Positions 1 to 6,905 are shown, counted from the first letter of the stretch. The stretch: DNA of 7,272 nt from Deltaproteobacteria bacterium (GCA_031267005.1 JAIRZX010000412.1:1-7272), one strand, 5' to 3'. Translations and numbers: made by a program. Notes: generated from the letters alone by a model not told the origin.

Positions 1-39
1 CGGGCGCCGGTGCCGGGCGCCGGGGCCGGGCGCCGCGGG
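1..39. repeat. 13-base tandem repeat, about three copies, cut by the window edge
   Basis: The nine-base core CGGGCGCCG occurs at 1-9, 14-22 and 27-35, exactly 13 bases apart. The four spacer bases differ slightly between copies. The array may continue to the left of the window. It lies 30 bases beyond the stop codon of the RNase gene. The core contains the palindrome GGCGCC, so a transcript could fold, but no T-rich tract follows and I do not call it a terminator. Its function is unknown. Single copies of similar GC-rich words occur elsewhere in the window and mean little in DNA this rich in G and C. Confidence 0.6.
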
Positions 40-68
40 ACGGAGCGATTCGGCGCGGGGGGGGGCGG

Positions 69-1832
69 TCATTCGTCGGTGCCCCCCCGCGCGGCCGCCG
101 CTTGGCCGGGGCCGAAACCGGAACCGAAGCCCGCGCCCGATCCGGAGCCGGAGCCGAAGCCCGAGCCGGAGCCGGAGCCGAAGCCCGAGCCGGGCCCGCC
201 GCGCCCGCGGCTGCGCCCGCCCCTGGACTTCCGGCCGACGCCCGCCTCGGGCTTCTTGGGGGCGCCGCCGCTCCAGGGGGAGCGCATCTTGCCGTTGTCC
301 TCCCCGTCCTCGGGGCGCTTCAAGACCTGGCCGGGCTTCAGGATTTCCTGCTCCCGCGCCCGCTTCGCCTGGGTCATCTCGAAGAGGGAGGGGGCGAAGG
401 ACGGGTCCCCGCTTATGACGATCTTGGTGTTGTGGCGCTCCTCGAGGGAGGTGAGGTCGTTGCGCTTGTAGTTCAGCAGGTAGCTCGCCACCTCCCGGTT
501 GACCGTGGCCTTCAGAATCCCCTGGGAGCCCTTCATGGACAGGAGCAGGGCGGCCTGGCGGAGGAAGGCGAGGGCCGCGCTCTCCGGGGTGTAGACCTGG
601 CCCTTGCCCGAGCAGTGGGGGCAGACCGTGTAGATGCCCGATTCTATGGGCGGCCGGATCCTCTGGCGGGTAAGCTCCAGGAGCCCGAACTTGGAGATGG
701 TCCCGAAGTCCATCTTGGCCTTGTCGGCGCGGGCGCTTTCCCTGAAGCGGCGCTCCACGTCCTTGCGGTGCTTCTCCTCGCGCATGTCGATGAAGTCCAC
801 GACCACGACCCCGCCCAGGTCCCTTAAGCGGAGCTGGCGGGCCACCTCCTCGGCGGCCTCCAGGTTGGTCATGCGGGCCGTGTCCTCCAGGGTGCCCTCC
901 TTGACGCCTTTGCCGGAGTTAACGTCGATGGCGACCAGGGCCTCGGTGGGGCTTAGGACTATGGACCCGCCGGAGCGGAGCTTGACGGAGGGCTGGTGCA
1001 CGGTCTCCAGCTGCTGCTCCAGCTGGTGCCGCGAGAAGATGGGCCTCTTCTCGGTGTGGAGCTTGACCTTGTCCTCCTGGCCGGGGGCGATGCTCCGGAT
1101 GTAGTCCTGGACGGCCTTGAAGGTCTCCGGCTCGTCCACGATTATCTCGTTGCAGTCGGTGGTGTAGTGGTCCCGGAGGATCTTGATGGCCAGATCCTGC
1201 TCGCGGTAGATGAGGGAGGGCGCGCAGGCGGTCTGGCTCTGGCGGCGGATGTCCTCCCAGAGCCCGTAGACCTGGAAGAGGTCGTCGGCCAGCTCCTCCT
1301 TGGTGCGGCCCTCGGCCACGGTGCGTATGATGTAGCCGCATCCTTCGGGCACGGGCAGGTTCTCGGAGATGAGGCGGAGCCTGTTGCGCTCCTTGTCGTT
1401 GAAGATCTTGCGGCTCACCCCCACGTGGGAGCGGCCGGGGGTGAGGACCACGAAGCGGCCGGCGAGCGATATGAAGGTCGTCAGGGCCGCGCCCTTGACG
1501 GAAGAGGGCTCCTTGATGACCTGCACCAGGAGCGGCTGGCCCTTCTTGAGCAGCCGCCTCAAGTCGGGGTTCCTGCCGGGCGCCGAGTCGTCCAGGAAGT
1601 ACTCGGGATGCACGTCCGCCAGCTGCAGGAAGCCGTTCCGGTCGGTTCCGAAGTTCACGAAAACGGCCTGCAGCGCGGGCTCGATGTTGTGGATCACGCC
1701 CTTGAAGATGTTGTTCATCCCGTACTGCTTCAGGGACGAGTCCGTGTAGTACTCCTGGAGCACCCCTCTGGCGTCCAGCATGGCCACCCGGCACTCTTCC
1801 GGGTCGGCCGCGTTGATGAGGATTTTGTCCAC
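69..1832 (-). CDS. rne: RNase E/G family endoribonuclease, RNase E-like, with Arg/Gly and Gly-Ser-Phe repeat tail
   Basis: A 587-residue single-strand-specific endoribonuclease that would initiate mRNA decay and process rRNA and tRNA precursors. An S1 domain spans about residues 37-125 and holds KGAALTTFISLAG (113-125), which I recall as matching E. coli RNase E rather than RNase G. The 5'-phosphate sensor Arg-Thr is at 170-171. The DNase I-like catalytic part has Asp303 in AIDVNSG and Asp346 in VVDFIDM, the same numbers as the Mg-binding aspartates of E. coli RNase E. The zinc-link CPHC gives Cys404 and Cys407, also at the E. coli positions. The small domain follows to about residue 505. The long degradosome scaffold of E. 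coli RNase E is missing. In its place is a tail of about 80 residues: Arg/Gly-rich at 533-546, then Gly-Ser-Phe repeats at 548-576. The start is GTG, chosen because AAGGAGA sits just upstream and the protein begins like the family. RNase G is the alternative name. Family assignment is very secure. Confidence 0.96.
   Translation of the reverse strand: MDKILINAADPEECRVAMLDARGVLQEYYTDSSLKQYGMNNIFKGVIHNIEPALQAVFVNFGTDRNGFLQLADVHPEYFLDDSAPGRNPDLRRLLKKGQPLLVQVIKEPSSVKGAALTTFISLAGRFVVLTPGRSHVGVSRKIFNDKERNRLRLISENLPVPEGCGYIIRTVAEGRTKEELADDLFQVYGLWEDIRRQSQTACAPSLIYREQDLAIKILRDHYTTDCNEIIVDEPETFKAVQDYIRSIAPGQEDKVKLHTEKRPIFSRHQLEQQLETVHQPSVKLRSGGSIVLSPTEALVAIDVNSGKGVKEGTLEDTARMTNLEAAEEVARQLRLRDLGGVVVVDFIDMREEKHRKDVERRFRESARADKAKMDFGTISKFGLLELTRQRIRPPIESGIYTVCPHCSGKGQVYTPESAALAFLRQAALLLSMKGSQGILKATVNREVASYLLNYKRNDLTSLEERHNTKIVISGDPSFAPSLFEMTQAKRAREQEILKPGQVLKRPEDGEDNGKMRSPWSGGAPKKPEAGVGRKSRGGRSRGRGGPGSGFGSGSGSGFGSGSGSGAGFGSGFGPGQAAAARGGTDE
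142..189. repeat. Perfect 24-bp direct repeat, two copies, inside the RNase tail
   Basis: Bases 142-165 and 166-189 are identical and abut. They lie inside the RNase coding region. Because 24 is a multiple of three, each unit encodes eight residues, GSGFGSGS on the minus strand (residues 548-555 and 556-563). Degenerate copies flank the pair from about 105 to 141. Such in-frame repeats can change copy number by slippage without breaking the gene, so tail length may vary between strains (inference). Confidence 0.85.
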
Positions 1833-1836
1833 CTTG

Positions 1837-1843
1837 TCTCCTT
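1837..1843 (-). promoter_or_regulatory. Ribosome binding site of rne
   Basis: The minus strand reads AAGGAGA, with five bases between its GGAG core and the GTG codon at 1832. This near-consensus Shine-Dalgarno sequence fixes GTG as the start. No ATG is available nearby, and the encoded N-terminus MDKILINA matches the RNase E opening. Confidence 0.85.
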
Positions 1844-2070
1844 AGGGAGGGGATTTGCGCGTCCCGGGCGCCGCGTGCTTGGGGACCCTGCGATCCTTGT
1901 CGGGGTCCCGCGAGCCTATGGCGGCCGAAGGGGGAATGGCGCGAAGGGAAGGCCGGGGGAAGTCCCCGGACCTGTTTCCCGCTGGGATCGGGCCCTCCCC
2001 GGAGGGGGGGGCTGGTCCCGGTGATTCTTGGACCGGCCTCGGGGCTCTAGGCCGAAGGCCGGAGGGTTAA

Positions 2071-2099
2071 AATATACGGGCCGGGGCCCGAGGGCTCAG
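2071..2099 (-). promoter_or_regulatory. Possible promoter for rne (weak)
   Basis: The minus strand has TATATT (2076-2071), five of six matches to a sigma-70 -10 box, in the only AT-rich patch of a very GC-rich spacer. At 17 bases spacing the -35 position reads CTGAGC (2099-2094), only three of six matches. Transcription from here would give an rne leader of roughly 230 nt. A long leader is used for autoregulation by E. coli rne, but whether that applies here is inference. Confidence 0.3.
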
Positions 2100-2186
2100 G
2101 CTTTCGGGCCGGGGACGGCGGGCTTTCGCTTTTGCGCAGAAGCCAGCTGGTTTCGGCTCCGGGGCCGCGGCTTAGGGGCTTCGGGC

Positions 2187-2289
2187 TTCCGGAACGGGGC
2201 TTTCCGGCCCGGGCTTTGGGGCTTCGGTTCCGGAAAGGGCTTGCGGGCTTTCGTTTTCGGGCGGCGCTTCCGGAGATTGTTTTCCGGAA
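2187..2289. repeat. Cluster of TTCCGG words, three as palindromic TTCCGGAA
   Basis: TTCCGGAA occurs at 2187-2194, 2228-2235 and 2282-2289. Two further TTCCGG copies start at 2202 and 2268. Between and before them are about ten GGCTT words from 2099 to 2250, mostly as GGGCTT. Spacing is irregular, so this is not a CRISPR or a strict tandem array. It could be a set of protein-binding sites, a family of degenerate repeats, or low-complexity coding remnants. Confidence 0.55.
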
Positions 2290-2291
2290 GC
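2266..2291. other. 9-bp perfect inverted repeat (hairpin) after the activase gene
   Basis: GCTTCCGGA (2266-2274) pairs with TCCGGAAGC (2283-2291) around an 8-base loop. It lies about 100 bases beyond the activase stop codon in its transcript. No run of U follows in either direction, so a simple intrinsic terminator is not supported. It may protect a 3' end or act with Rho. Confidence 0.4.
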
Positions 2292-2317
2292 CTTTCCTCC
2301 ACCGGTCCCAGGCGTTG

Positions 2318-2347
2318 CGGACGCTTGGCCCCAAGCGCTTGCGTCCG
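2318..2347. other. 7-bp inverted repeat with inner stem, just after the activase stop
   Basis: CGGACGC (2318-2324) pairs with GCGTCCG (2341-2347). Inside, CTTGG and CCAAG (2324-2335) can form a further stem with a bulge. It begins about 40 bases after the activase stop codon on the minus strand, a typical place for a 3'-end hairpin. It lacks a following U tract, so the call as a terminator is only tentative. Confidence 0.35.
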
Positions 2348-2387
2348 GGCGGCTATTGGCGGACGACGGACGGCGCGGCGCCGGGCG

Positions 2388-5300
2388 TCACGCTTCCCGG
2401 CGGGGGAACCGGTTCGCGAAATGCGACACCTGGTACATGAAGGCCTCCAGGCGGGCTTGCGTGTTGGTCTGGCTCTGCCCGTCGAAGGCGAGGTTTAGGA
2501 GCGGAAGCCCGCCGCAGAGCTCCCTCAGGCGCGTGGAGAGGCCGCCTACCACCATGCCGGGCATGCAGGTGAAGGGCATGATGTTGACCACGCCCCTGGC
2601 CCCGTGGCGGTACATCTCCACGGCCTTGCCCAGGGAGAGTATGGCCTCGCCCTGGAAGGCCCTGTCCAGGAAGTTTTCCCCGAGCTTCACCACCTCGGAG
2701 ACGGGCGGCTCCTTCGCCCCGCCGGGGAAGAACCCGTCGAAGGCGGACGCGAGCCTGGAGAGCTCCCAGTCCTGGACCATGAGCGTGAGCCTGGTCTTCA
2801 AGCGCTTTTTGACGTGGCCCCCGCGGCGGGCCCGCATGTTGTTCACGAACCCGGTGTAGAGGATCCACTCGCAGAAGGGGGGGGCCTGTATCTCCGCGCC
2901 CAGGGCCTCCAGGCGGCGGATGACCTCCTCGTTCGCGAAGTCGTTGGAGCGCACGTAGATTTCCCCGACCAGGCCCACCGCGGGGAAGGAGGGGGGAAGC
3001 GGGCGCGGGGCCGCCGCCCGGCCGTTCCCGGGACCGCCGCCGGCCCCGGGGCGCGCGCCGCCCGAGGGCCCGCGCCCCCCTTTCGCGCCGGGGAGCGCCC
3101 GCCAGGGGGCGTCCAGGGCCTCGTGGAAGCGCTCGCGGGAGCGGGCCAGGGCCTTTTTCACCTCCGGGACCGAGCCGGACTCGAAGGCCCGTTCCAGATC
3201 GGAGAGGGATTCGCCGTAGGCGGCGTCGGCGGCGCCCCGCGCGCGCTCCCTCGGGCGGGAGCGGAACAGGGCCTTCTGCAAGATGTCGACGGAGGCCAAG
3301 GCCCTCCACACGTCACGGGACAGGGCGCCGCCCCTGGTGCTCCCGGCCTCGTCCAGGCGGTCGTACATGCCGCCCGTCTGGTCGAGCGAAAGGACCTCCA
3401 CCTCGCTTAGGCCCAGCCTCTTGAAGACGAGGCTCGTGTAACGGCTGTACTGGCCGAAGCGGCAGGGGCCGTTGGAAGAGGGCATGAACAGGGCGGACTT
3501 GGCGGGGTCGAAGCCGGGCCGCGAGGAGAGCTTCAGGAAGTCGCCCACGGTGAGTATGAGCGGGTAGCACTCCTTGCCGGAGGTCTGGGAGCGCCCCAAC
3601 TCCACGGTCTCGCCGTCGGAGGGGGGCAGGGCCTCGGCGTCGAGCCCGGCCGCCCTCAAGGCGGCCGCGAGCGTCCGCGTGTGGTCGCACATGGGCGGCA
3701 GGTAGATGGTCTGGCCGCGCCTGGGGCCCGTTATGATCGAGAGCCTGCTCGACCAGGCGGGCCCGCCGCCGGCCTTGGCCCTGCCGCGGGCCTTCCGGGC
3801 GGCGAGCGAGTCCAGGAAGGCCTCCAGGCGGGTGACGGCCCCCACGTCCGAGCTGTGCTCGTCTATCTCTATCTCCAGGAACGGCTTGGGGCCCAGGATG
3901 TTGCGGAAGAAGTGCAGGATGAACGAGTCCGGGCCGCACCCGAAGTTGGAGATGTAAAGCGCCTCGAGATCGTCCCGTGCGGCCACTATCTCCGCCGCGC
4001 GGGTGATGTTCTGGCCGTAGCGCCAGTAGTGCCCGGCGGGCTCGTCCCCGCTGAAGCCGAGCGGGAGGAAATCCATGGGGACGCCCAGGACGCCCAGCGC
4101 CGCGAGCTTCTCGTTCAGCCTCAGGTTAAGGCCCGGATCGAAGCCGTTGTAGGGCCTGGCCACCACGACTATGGCGGTGCGGCCCGGCGGGAGGGCCGCC
4201 AAAGCCTCCCTGCCTTTGTCCACGAGCTTTTTCTGGAAGCTTTCCTGGGCGGCGCGGGCGAGCTTCAAGGCCCTGGCGGCCTCCCCCCGGCTTGCCCCGA
4301 ACTTCCTCGCGATGCCGCAAAGCGAGTCCAAAAGCGGCTTTTCGCCCTCCCCGAAGAAGACGGGCCCGCGCACGAGGAAGGGCTCCTTCAGATCCAAGGC
4401 CGCCGGGGCGGTGAAGGCGAGGGACTGGGCGTACGGGCAGGCGGCGTTGTCCGGGGCGGGCGCGCGGGTTTCGGGGCCGCAGCCGGGCGAGCGGCGCGCG
4501 GCGCCGCCCTTGCCGGAACCCTTCCCGTTCCCGCCGGGGCCCTCCCCGCCGCCGGCCCCGGCGTCCGGGGCGGCGAGCTCGCCGTTGGCCGGGGGCGCGG
4601 CGGGCATGTTCACGAGCGAGGGCAGGAACACGTGGTCCAGGCCCATGCCCGCCAGCTCCAGGATGTGGCCGTGGGCGCTCTTGATCGGGAAGCAGAACTC
4701 CCCCAGGGTCCTCTCGCAGCCCTTGTGGATGGACGACTTGTTGGTCGGGCTGGACCAGACGGGCTTGAAGCCCAGCGCCGCCAGGAAGGTGGAGAAAAAG
4801 GGCCCCAGCTCGGCGAAGAACATGGTGCGGACGAGCCCCGCCGTGCCCTTCCAGGGCTTTAAGCCGGGCCCGTCCCCGTAGCCGCAAAGCCCGAAGTCGG
4901 GGTCCCCGAAGCACAAGCGCGAACGGAACTCGAAGAGGTCCGGCACGTCCCTCGCCGCGCGGCGGGCCTCGCCGCCGTCCTCCTCCCAGCGGTCGCAGCG
5001 CGACCCGTAGAAGAAGGGGCGGCCGCCGGCCACGGTAACCTTGCGGATCTCGCAGCGGTTGGCGCAGTGGCGGCACTCGAAGCTCTTTATCTCGTAAGGG
5101 CGCTTGGAGAGGTCGAAGCCCGCGAAAGCGGATTCCTTCCACGTCCTGCGGTCACGGGCTATCATGGCCGCGCCCACGGCGCCGGTCACGTCCGCGTTGT
5201 CGGGCACGGTCACGGGCCGGCCCAAGCGGCTCTCGAAGGCGGCGGCGACGCCCTCGTTGAAGGAGGTGCCCCCCTGGAAGAAGACCCTGTCGCCCACCTT

Positions 5301-6905
5301 GCGGGTCTCGACCACGCGGCCCAGGTAGTTGGCCACGATGCCGTGGCAGAGACCGGCGGTCAGGTCTTCCAGGTTCACGCCGTTTTGCTGGTGGTGGACC
5401 AGATCGGATTCCATGAAGACAGTGCAGCGCTCGCCCAGGTGCACCGGGTTCTCGGCGGAAAGGGCCCTGTCGCCGAACTCCCCCTTGATCGAGAGCCCCA
5501 GCTTGTCGGCCTGCTCCTCCAAAAAAGAGCCCGTGCCGGCGGCGCAGGCCTTGTTCATCATGAAGTCGGTGATTACGCCGTCGGAGAGCGATATGTACTT
5601 GGAGTCCTGGCCGCCTATCTCGAAGATGGTGTCCACCTCGGGGTCGATGGCCACGGCGGCGGTGGCCTGGGCCGTAATCTCGTTTACGGTCATGTCCGCC
5701 CCGATGAAGTCGGCGGAAAGGTACCTCCCCGATCCGGTGGTGCATACCCCGAGCACCTTCACCCTGCCCGGGGCTTCCGGGGGCAGCTGCGAGAAGCCCA
5801 GGGTTATGGCCTCCAGGGGCCTGCCCGCCGTGGGCACGTAGACCCGGGCGCACAGGAGCCCGTCCTCGCGGACCAGGGCCACGTTGGTGGAGACCGAGCC
5901 CACGTCCACGCCCACGTAGACCGGCATGGGGTTTTCCGGGTCGGCCGAAGACCAGTCGAATGCGGACTGGCGCGGCTTCTGGGCGCGGCGGGAGAGCCTG
6001 GGCTGGCGGCGCGGGGGCTCGCGGGGGGAGTCCAAAAAGGCCTTCAGGGCCGAAAGGTCCAGGCCCCGGGGCTCCGCGGAAGAGAGTTCGGCGCGTCCCA
6101 GGGCGGCCGCGCCCAGGGCCCCGAAGACGAAGTGGGCCTCGGGAGCGACGAGCTGGCCGTCGCCTTCGAGGGCGAGGATCTCCTTGAGCGCCCTCATGAG
6201 TCCGGGGTTCGCGGCGACCCCCCCGGTGAAGAGCACGGGGGGCTCCAGGCCGCGGCCTTTGGCGAGCCCGCTCTTGATGCTCCTGGCCATGGCCAGGCAG
6301 AGCCCGTAGATTATCTCGTAGTCCGGGGTGGCGGACTGCTGGAGGTGGATCATGTCGCTCTTGGCGAAGACGCTGCAGCGGCCGGCCACCCTGGGGGGCA
6401 CTTCGGACTTTAAGGCCAGCGCCCCGAAGTCGGCTATGCCGAAGCCCAGGCGGTGGGCCTGCTGGTCCAGGAAGGACCCGGTCCCCGCCGCGCACAGTGC
6501 GTTCATGGCGAAGTCGGAGAGCGCGAAGGCCCCGCCCCCCGAAAACCACAGGACCTTGGTGTCCTCGCCCCCTATGTCGATTAAGGCCTTGGCCCGCGGC
6601 TCAGTTTCGCGCGCGGCCACGGTCAGGGCCGTAACCTCTCCCACGGCGGCGCCCTTGAGGAGCTCCGCCGCGAGCGCCGCCGAGCTCCCGGTTATGCGGG
6701 GGGCATGCACGCTCGCGGCCGGGTACTTCGCAAGCACGGTCTCCAAGGCGGCGAGGAGGGCGTGGAACGGCCTTCCGCAGTGCCTCAGGTAGAGGCTCTC
6801 CAGAAGGCGGCCGTCCCGGTCGGCGAGCGCGAGCTTGACCGACACCGAGCCTATGTCCAGGCCCGGGAAAAGGGCCCCCGCGGGGCCGTTGCCGAATTCT
6901 CTCAT
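2388..6905 (-). CDS. Single-chain acyl-CoA dehydratase activase-type protein: two BadF/BcrA ATPase modules, DUF2229-type domain and HgdB-like region
   Basis: A 1505-residue, probably cytoplasmic, oxygen-sensitive redox enzyme. Activases of this family use ATP to push one electron from ferredoxin or flavodoxin into a partner dehydratase or reductase. Module 1 (about 14-270) has GLDIGSVSVK (15-24), DIGGEDTK (110-117) and Cys138 and Cys177. Module 2 (about 329-585) has GVDVGSVSTN (332-341), EIGGQDSK (429-436) and Cys454 and Cys494. In the homodimeric HgdC-type activase the equivalent two cysteines of each subunit hold one shared [4Fe-4S] cluster, so the two modules probably form a built-in dimer. 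A Cys-rich linker follows (Cys611, 614, 618, 637). The DUF2229-type part (about 685-1035) has Cys730, Cys738 and Cys990. The COG3581/HgdB-like part (about 1066-1500) has Cys1073, 1113, 1148, 1345 and 1447. Gly-rich segments at 770-822 and 1272-1306 make it somewhat longer than I expect for the family. The ATG start has no clear Shine-Dalgarno sequence, but the first module begins about 12 residues in. Substrate unknown. Confidence 0.94.
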   Translation of the reverse strand: MREFGNGPAGALFPGLDIGSVSVKLALADRDGRLLESLYLRHCGRPFHALLAALETVLAKYPAASVHAPRITGSSAALAAELLKGAAVGEVTALTVAARETEPRAKALIDIGGEDTKVLWFSGGGAFALSDFAMNALCAAGTGSFLDQQAHRLGFGIADFGALALKSEVPPRVAGRCSVFAKSDMIHLQQSATPDYEIIYGLCLAMARSIKSGLAKGRGLEPPVLFTGGVAANPGLMRALKEILALEGDGQLVAPEAHFVFGALGAAALGRAELSSAEPRGLDLSALKAFLDSPREPPRRQPRLSRRAQKPRQSAFDWSSADPENPMPVYVGVDVGSVSTNVALVREDGLLCARVYVPTAGRPLEAITLGFSQLPPEAPGRVKVLGVCTTGSGRYLSADFIGADMTVNEITAQATAAVAIDPEVDTIFEIGGQDSKYISLSDGVITDFMMNKACAAGTGSFLEEQADKLGLSIKGEFGDRALSAENPVHLGERCTVFMESDLVHHQQNGVNLEDLTAGLCHGIVANYLGRVVETRKVGDRVFFQGGTSFNEGVAAAFESRLGRPVTVPDNADVTGAVGAAMIARDRRTWKESAFAGFDLSKRPYEIKSFECRHCANRCEIRKVTVAGGRPFFYGSRCDRWEEDGGEARRAARDVPDLFEFRSRLCFGDPDFGLCGYGDGPGLKPWKGTAGLVRTMFFAELGPFFSTFLAALGFKPVWSSPTNKSSIHKGCERTLGEFCFPIKSAHGHILELAGMGLDHVFLPSLVNMPAAPPANGELAAPDAGAGGGEGPGGNGKGSGKGGAARRSPGCGPETRAPAPDNAACPYAQSLAFTAPAALDLKEPFLVRGPVFFGEGEKPLLDSLCGIARKFGASRGEAARALKLARAAQESFQKKLVDKGREALAALPPGRTAIVVVARPYNGFDPGLNLRLNEKLAALGVLGVPMDFLPLGFSGDEPAGHYWRYGQNITRAAEIVAARDDLEALYISNFGCGPDSFILHFFRNILGPKPFLEIEIDEHSSDVGAVTRLEAFLDSLAARKARGRAKAGGGPAWSSRLSIITGPRRGQTIYLPPMCDHTRTLAAALRAAGLDAEALPPSDGETVELGRSQTSGKECYPLILTVGDFLKLSSRPGFDPAKSALFMPSSNGPCRFGQYSRYTSLVFKRLGLSEVEVLSLDQTGGMYDRLDEAGSTRGGALSRDVWRALASVDILQKALFRSRPRERARGAADAAYGESLSDLERAFESGSVPEVKKALARSRERFHEALDAPWRALPGAKGGRGPSGGARPGAGGGPGNGRAAAPRPLPPSFPAVGLVGEIYVRSNDFANEEVIRRLEALGAEIQAPPFCEWILYTGFVNNMRARRGGHVKKRLKTRLTLMVQDWELSRLASAFDGFFPGGAKEPPVSEVVKLGENFLDRAFQGEAILSLGKAVEMYRHGARGVVNIMPFTCMPGMVVGGLSTRLRELCGGLPLLNLAFDGQSQTNTQARLEAFMYQVSHFANRFPRREA

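Larger units (their letters stand above)
2096..2302 (-). other. Lys/Pro/Arg-rich open frame over a TTCCGG/GGGCTT repeat field; doubtful gene
   Basis: The frame runs from GTG at 2302 to TGA at 2098-2096 and would encode 68 residues. By my count 11 are Lys, 11 Arg and about 15 Pro, with several KP pairs, so the product would be strongly basic and disordered. I recognise no family. For it: Lys codons are unusual in random GC-rich DNA. Against it: no clear Shine-Dalgarno sequence, third-position GC of only about 74% by my hand count, clearly lower than the near-saturated third positions of the two confident genes, and a second frame open across the same bases. The composition follows from the DNA repeats: AAGCCC, the complement of GGGCTT, reads Lys-Pro. 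It could be a small basic protein, a decayed tail, or simply repeats. Confidence 0.2.
1833..2387. other. Spacer between the activase gene and rne: leader, repeats and hairpins, no confident gene
   Basis: Neither strand holds a convincing gene in these 555 bases. From the rne side, 1833-2066 is GC-rich with small hairpins: GGGACCC/GGGTCCC at 1882-1888 and 1903-1909, and CCGGGG/CCCCGG at 1953-1958 and 1964-1969. An AT-rich patch at 2067-2076 could be a minus-strand -10 element. From about 2090 to 2290 comes a field of GGGCTT and TTCCGG words. Two hairpins lie just after the activase stop codon. A 71-codon plus-strand frame from TTG at 1855 and two overlapping minus-strand frames look non-coding, although the minus frame 2096-2302 deserves a look. 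Confidence 0.7.

Noticed and set aside
996..2024. Plus-strand open frame (342 codons) opposite rne
   Set aside because: Shadow of the RNase gene for the same reason; it runs on into the spacer without any domain or start signal.
1855..2070. 71-codon plus-strand frame from TTG with GGAGG just before it
   Set aside because: Rare start codon, only four bases from GGAGG, Gly/Pro/Arg/Ser-rich product, third-position GC of roughly 76% and so far weaker than in the confident genes. The purine run appears to be coincidental.
2187..2289. CRISPR-like array
   Set aside because: Repeat words are only 6-8 bases, irregularly spaced, without uniform spacers, and no cas gene is visible.
5067..6413. Long plus-strand open frame (448 codons) opposite the activase gene
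   Set aside because: It mirrors the well-supported minus-strand gene. Strong G/C bias at third positions removes stop codons on the opposite strand. The product has no recognisable motifs.
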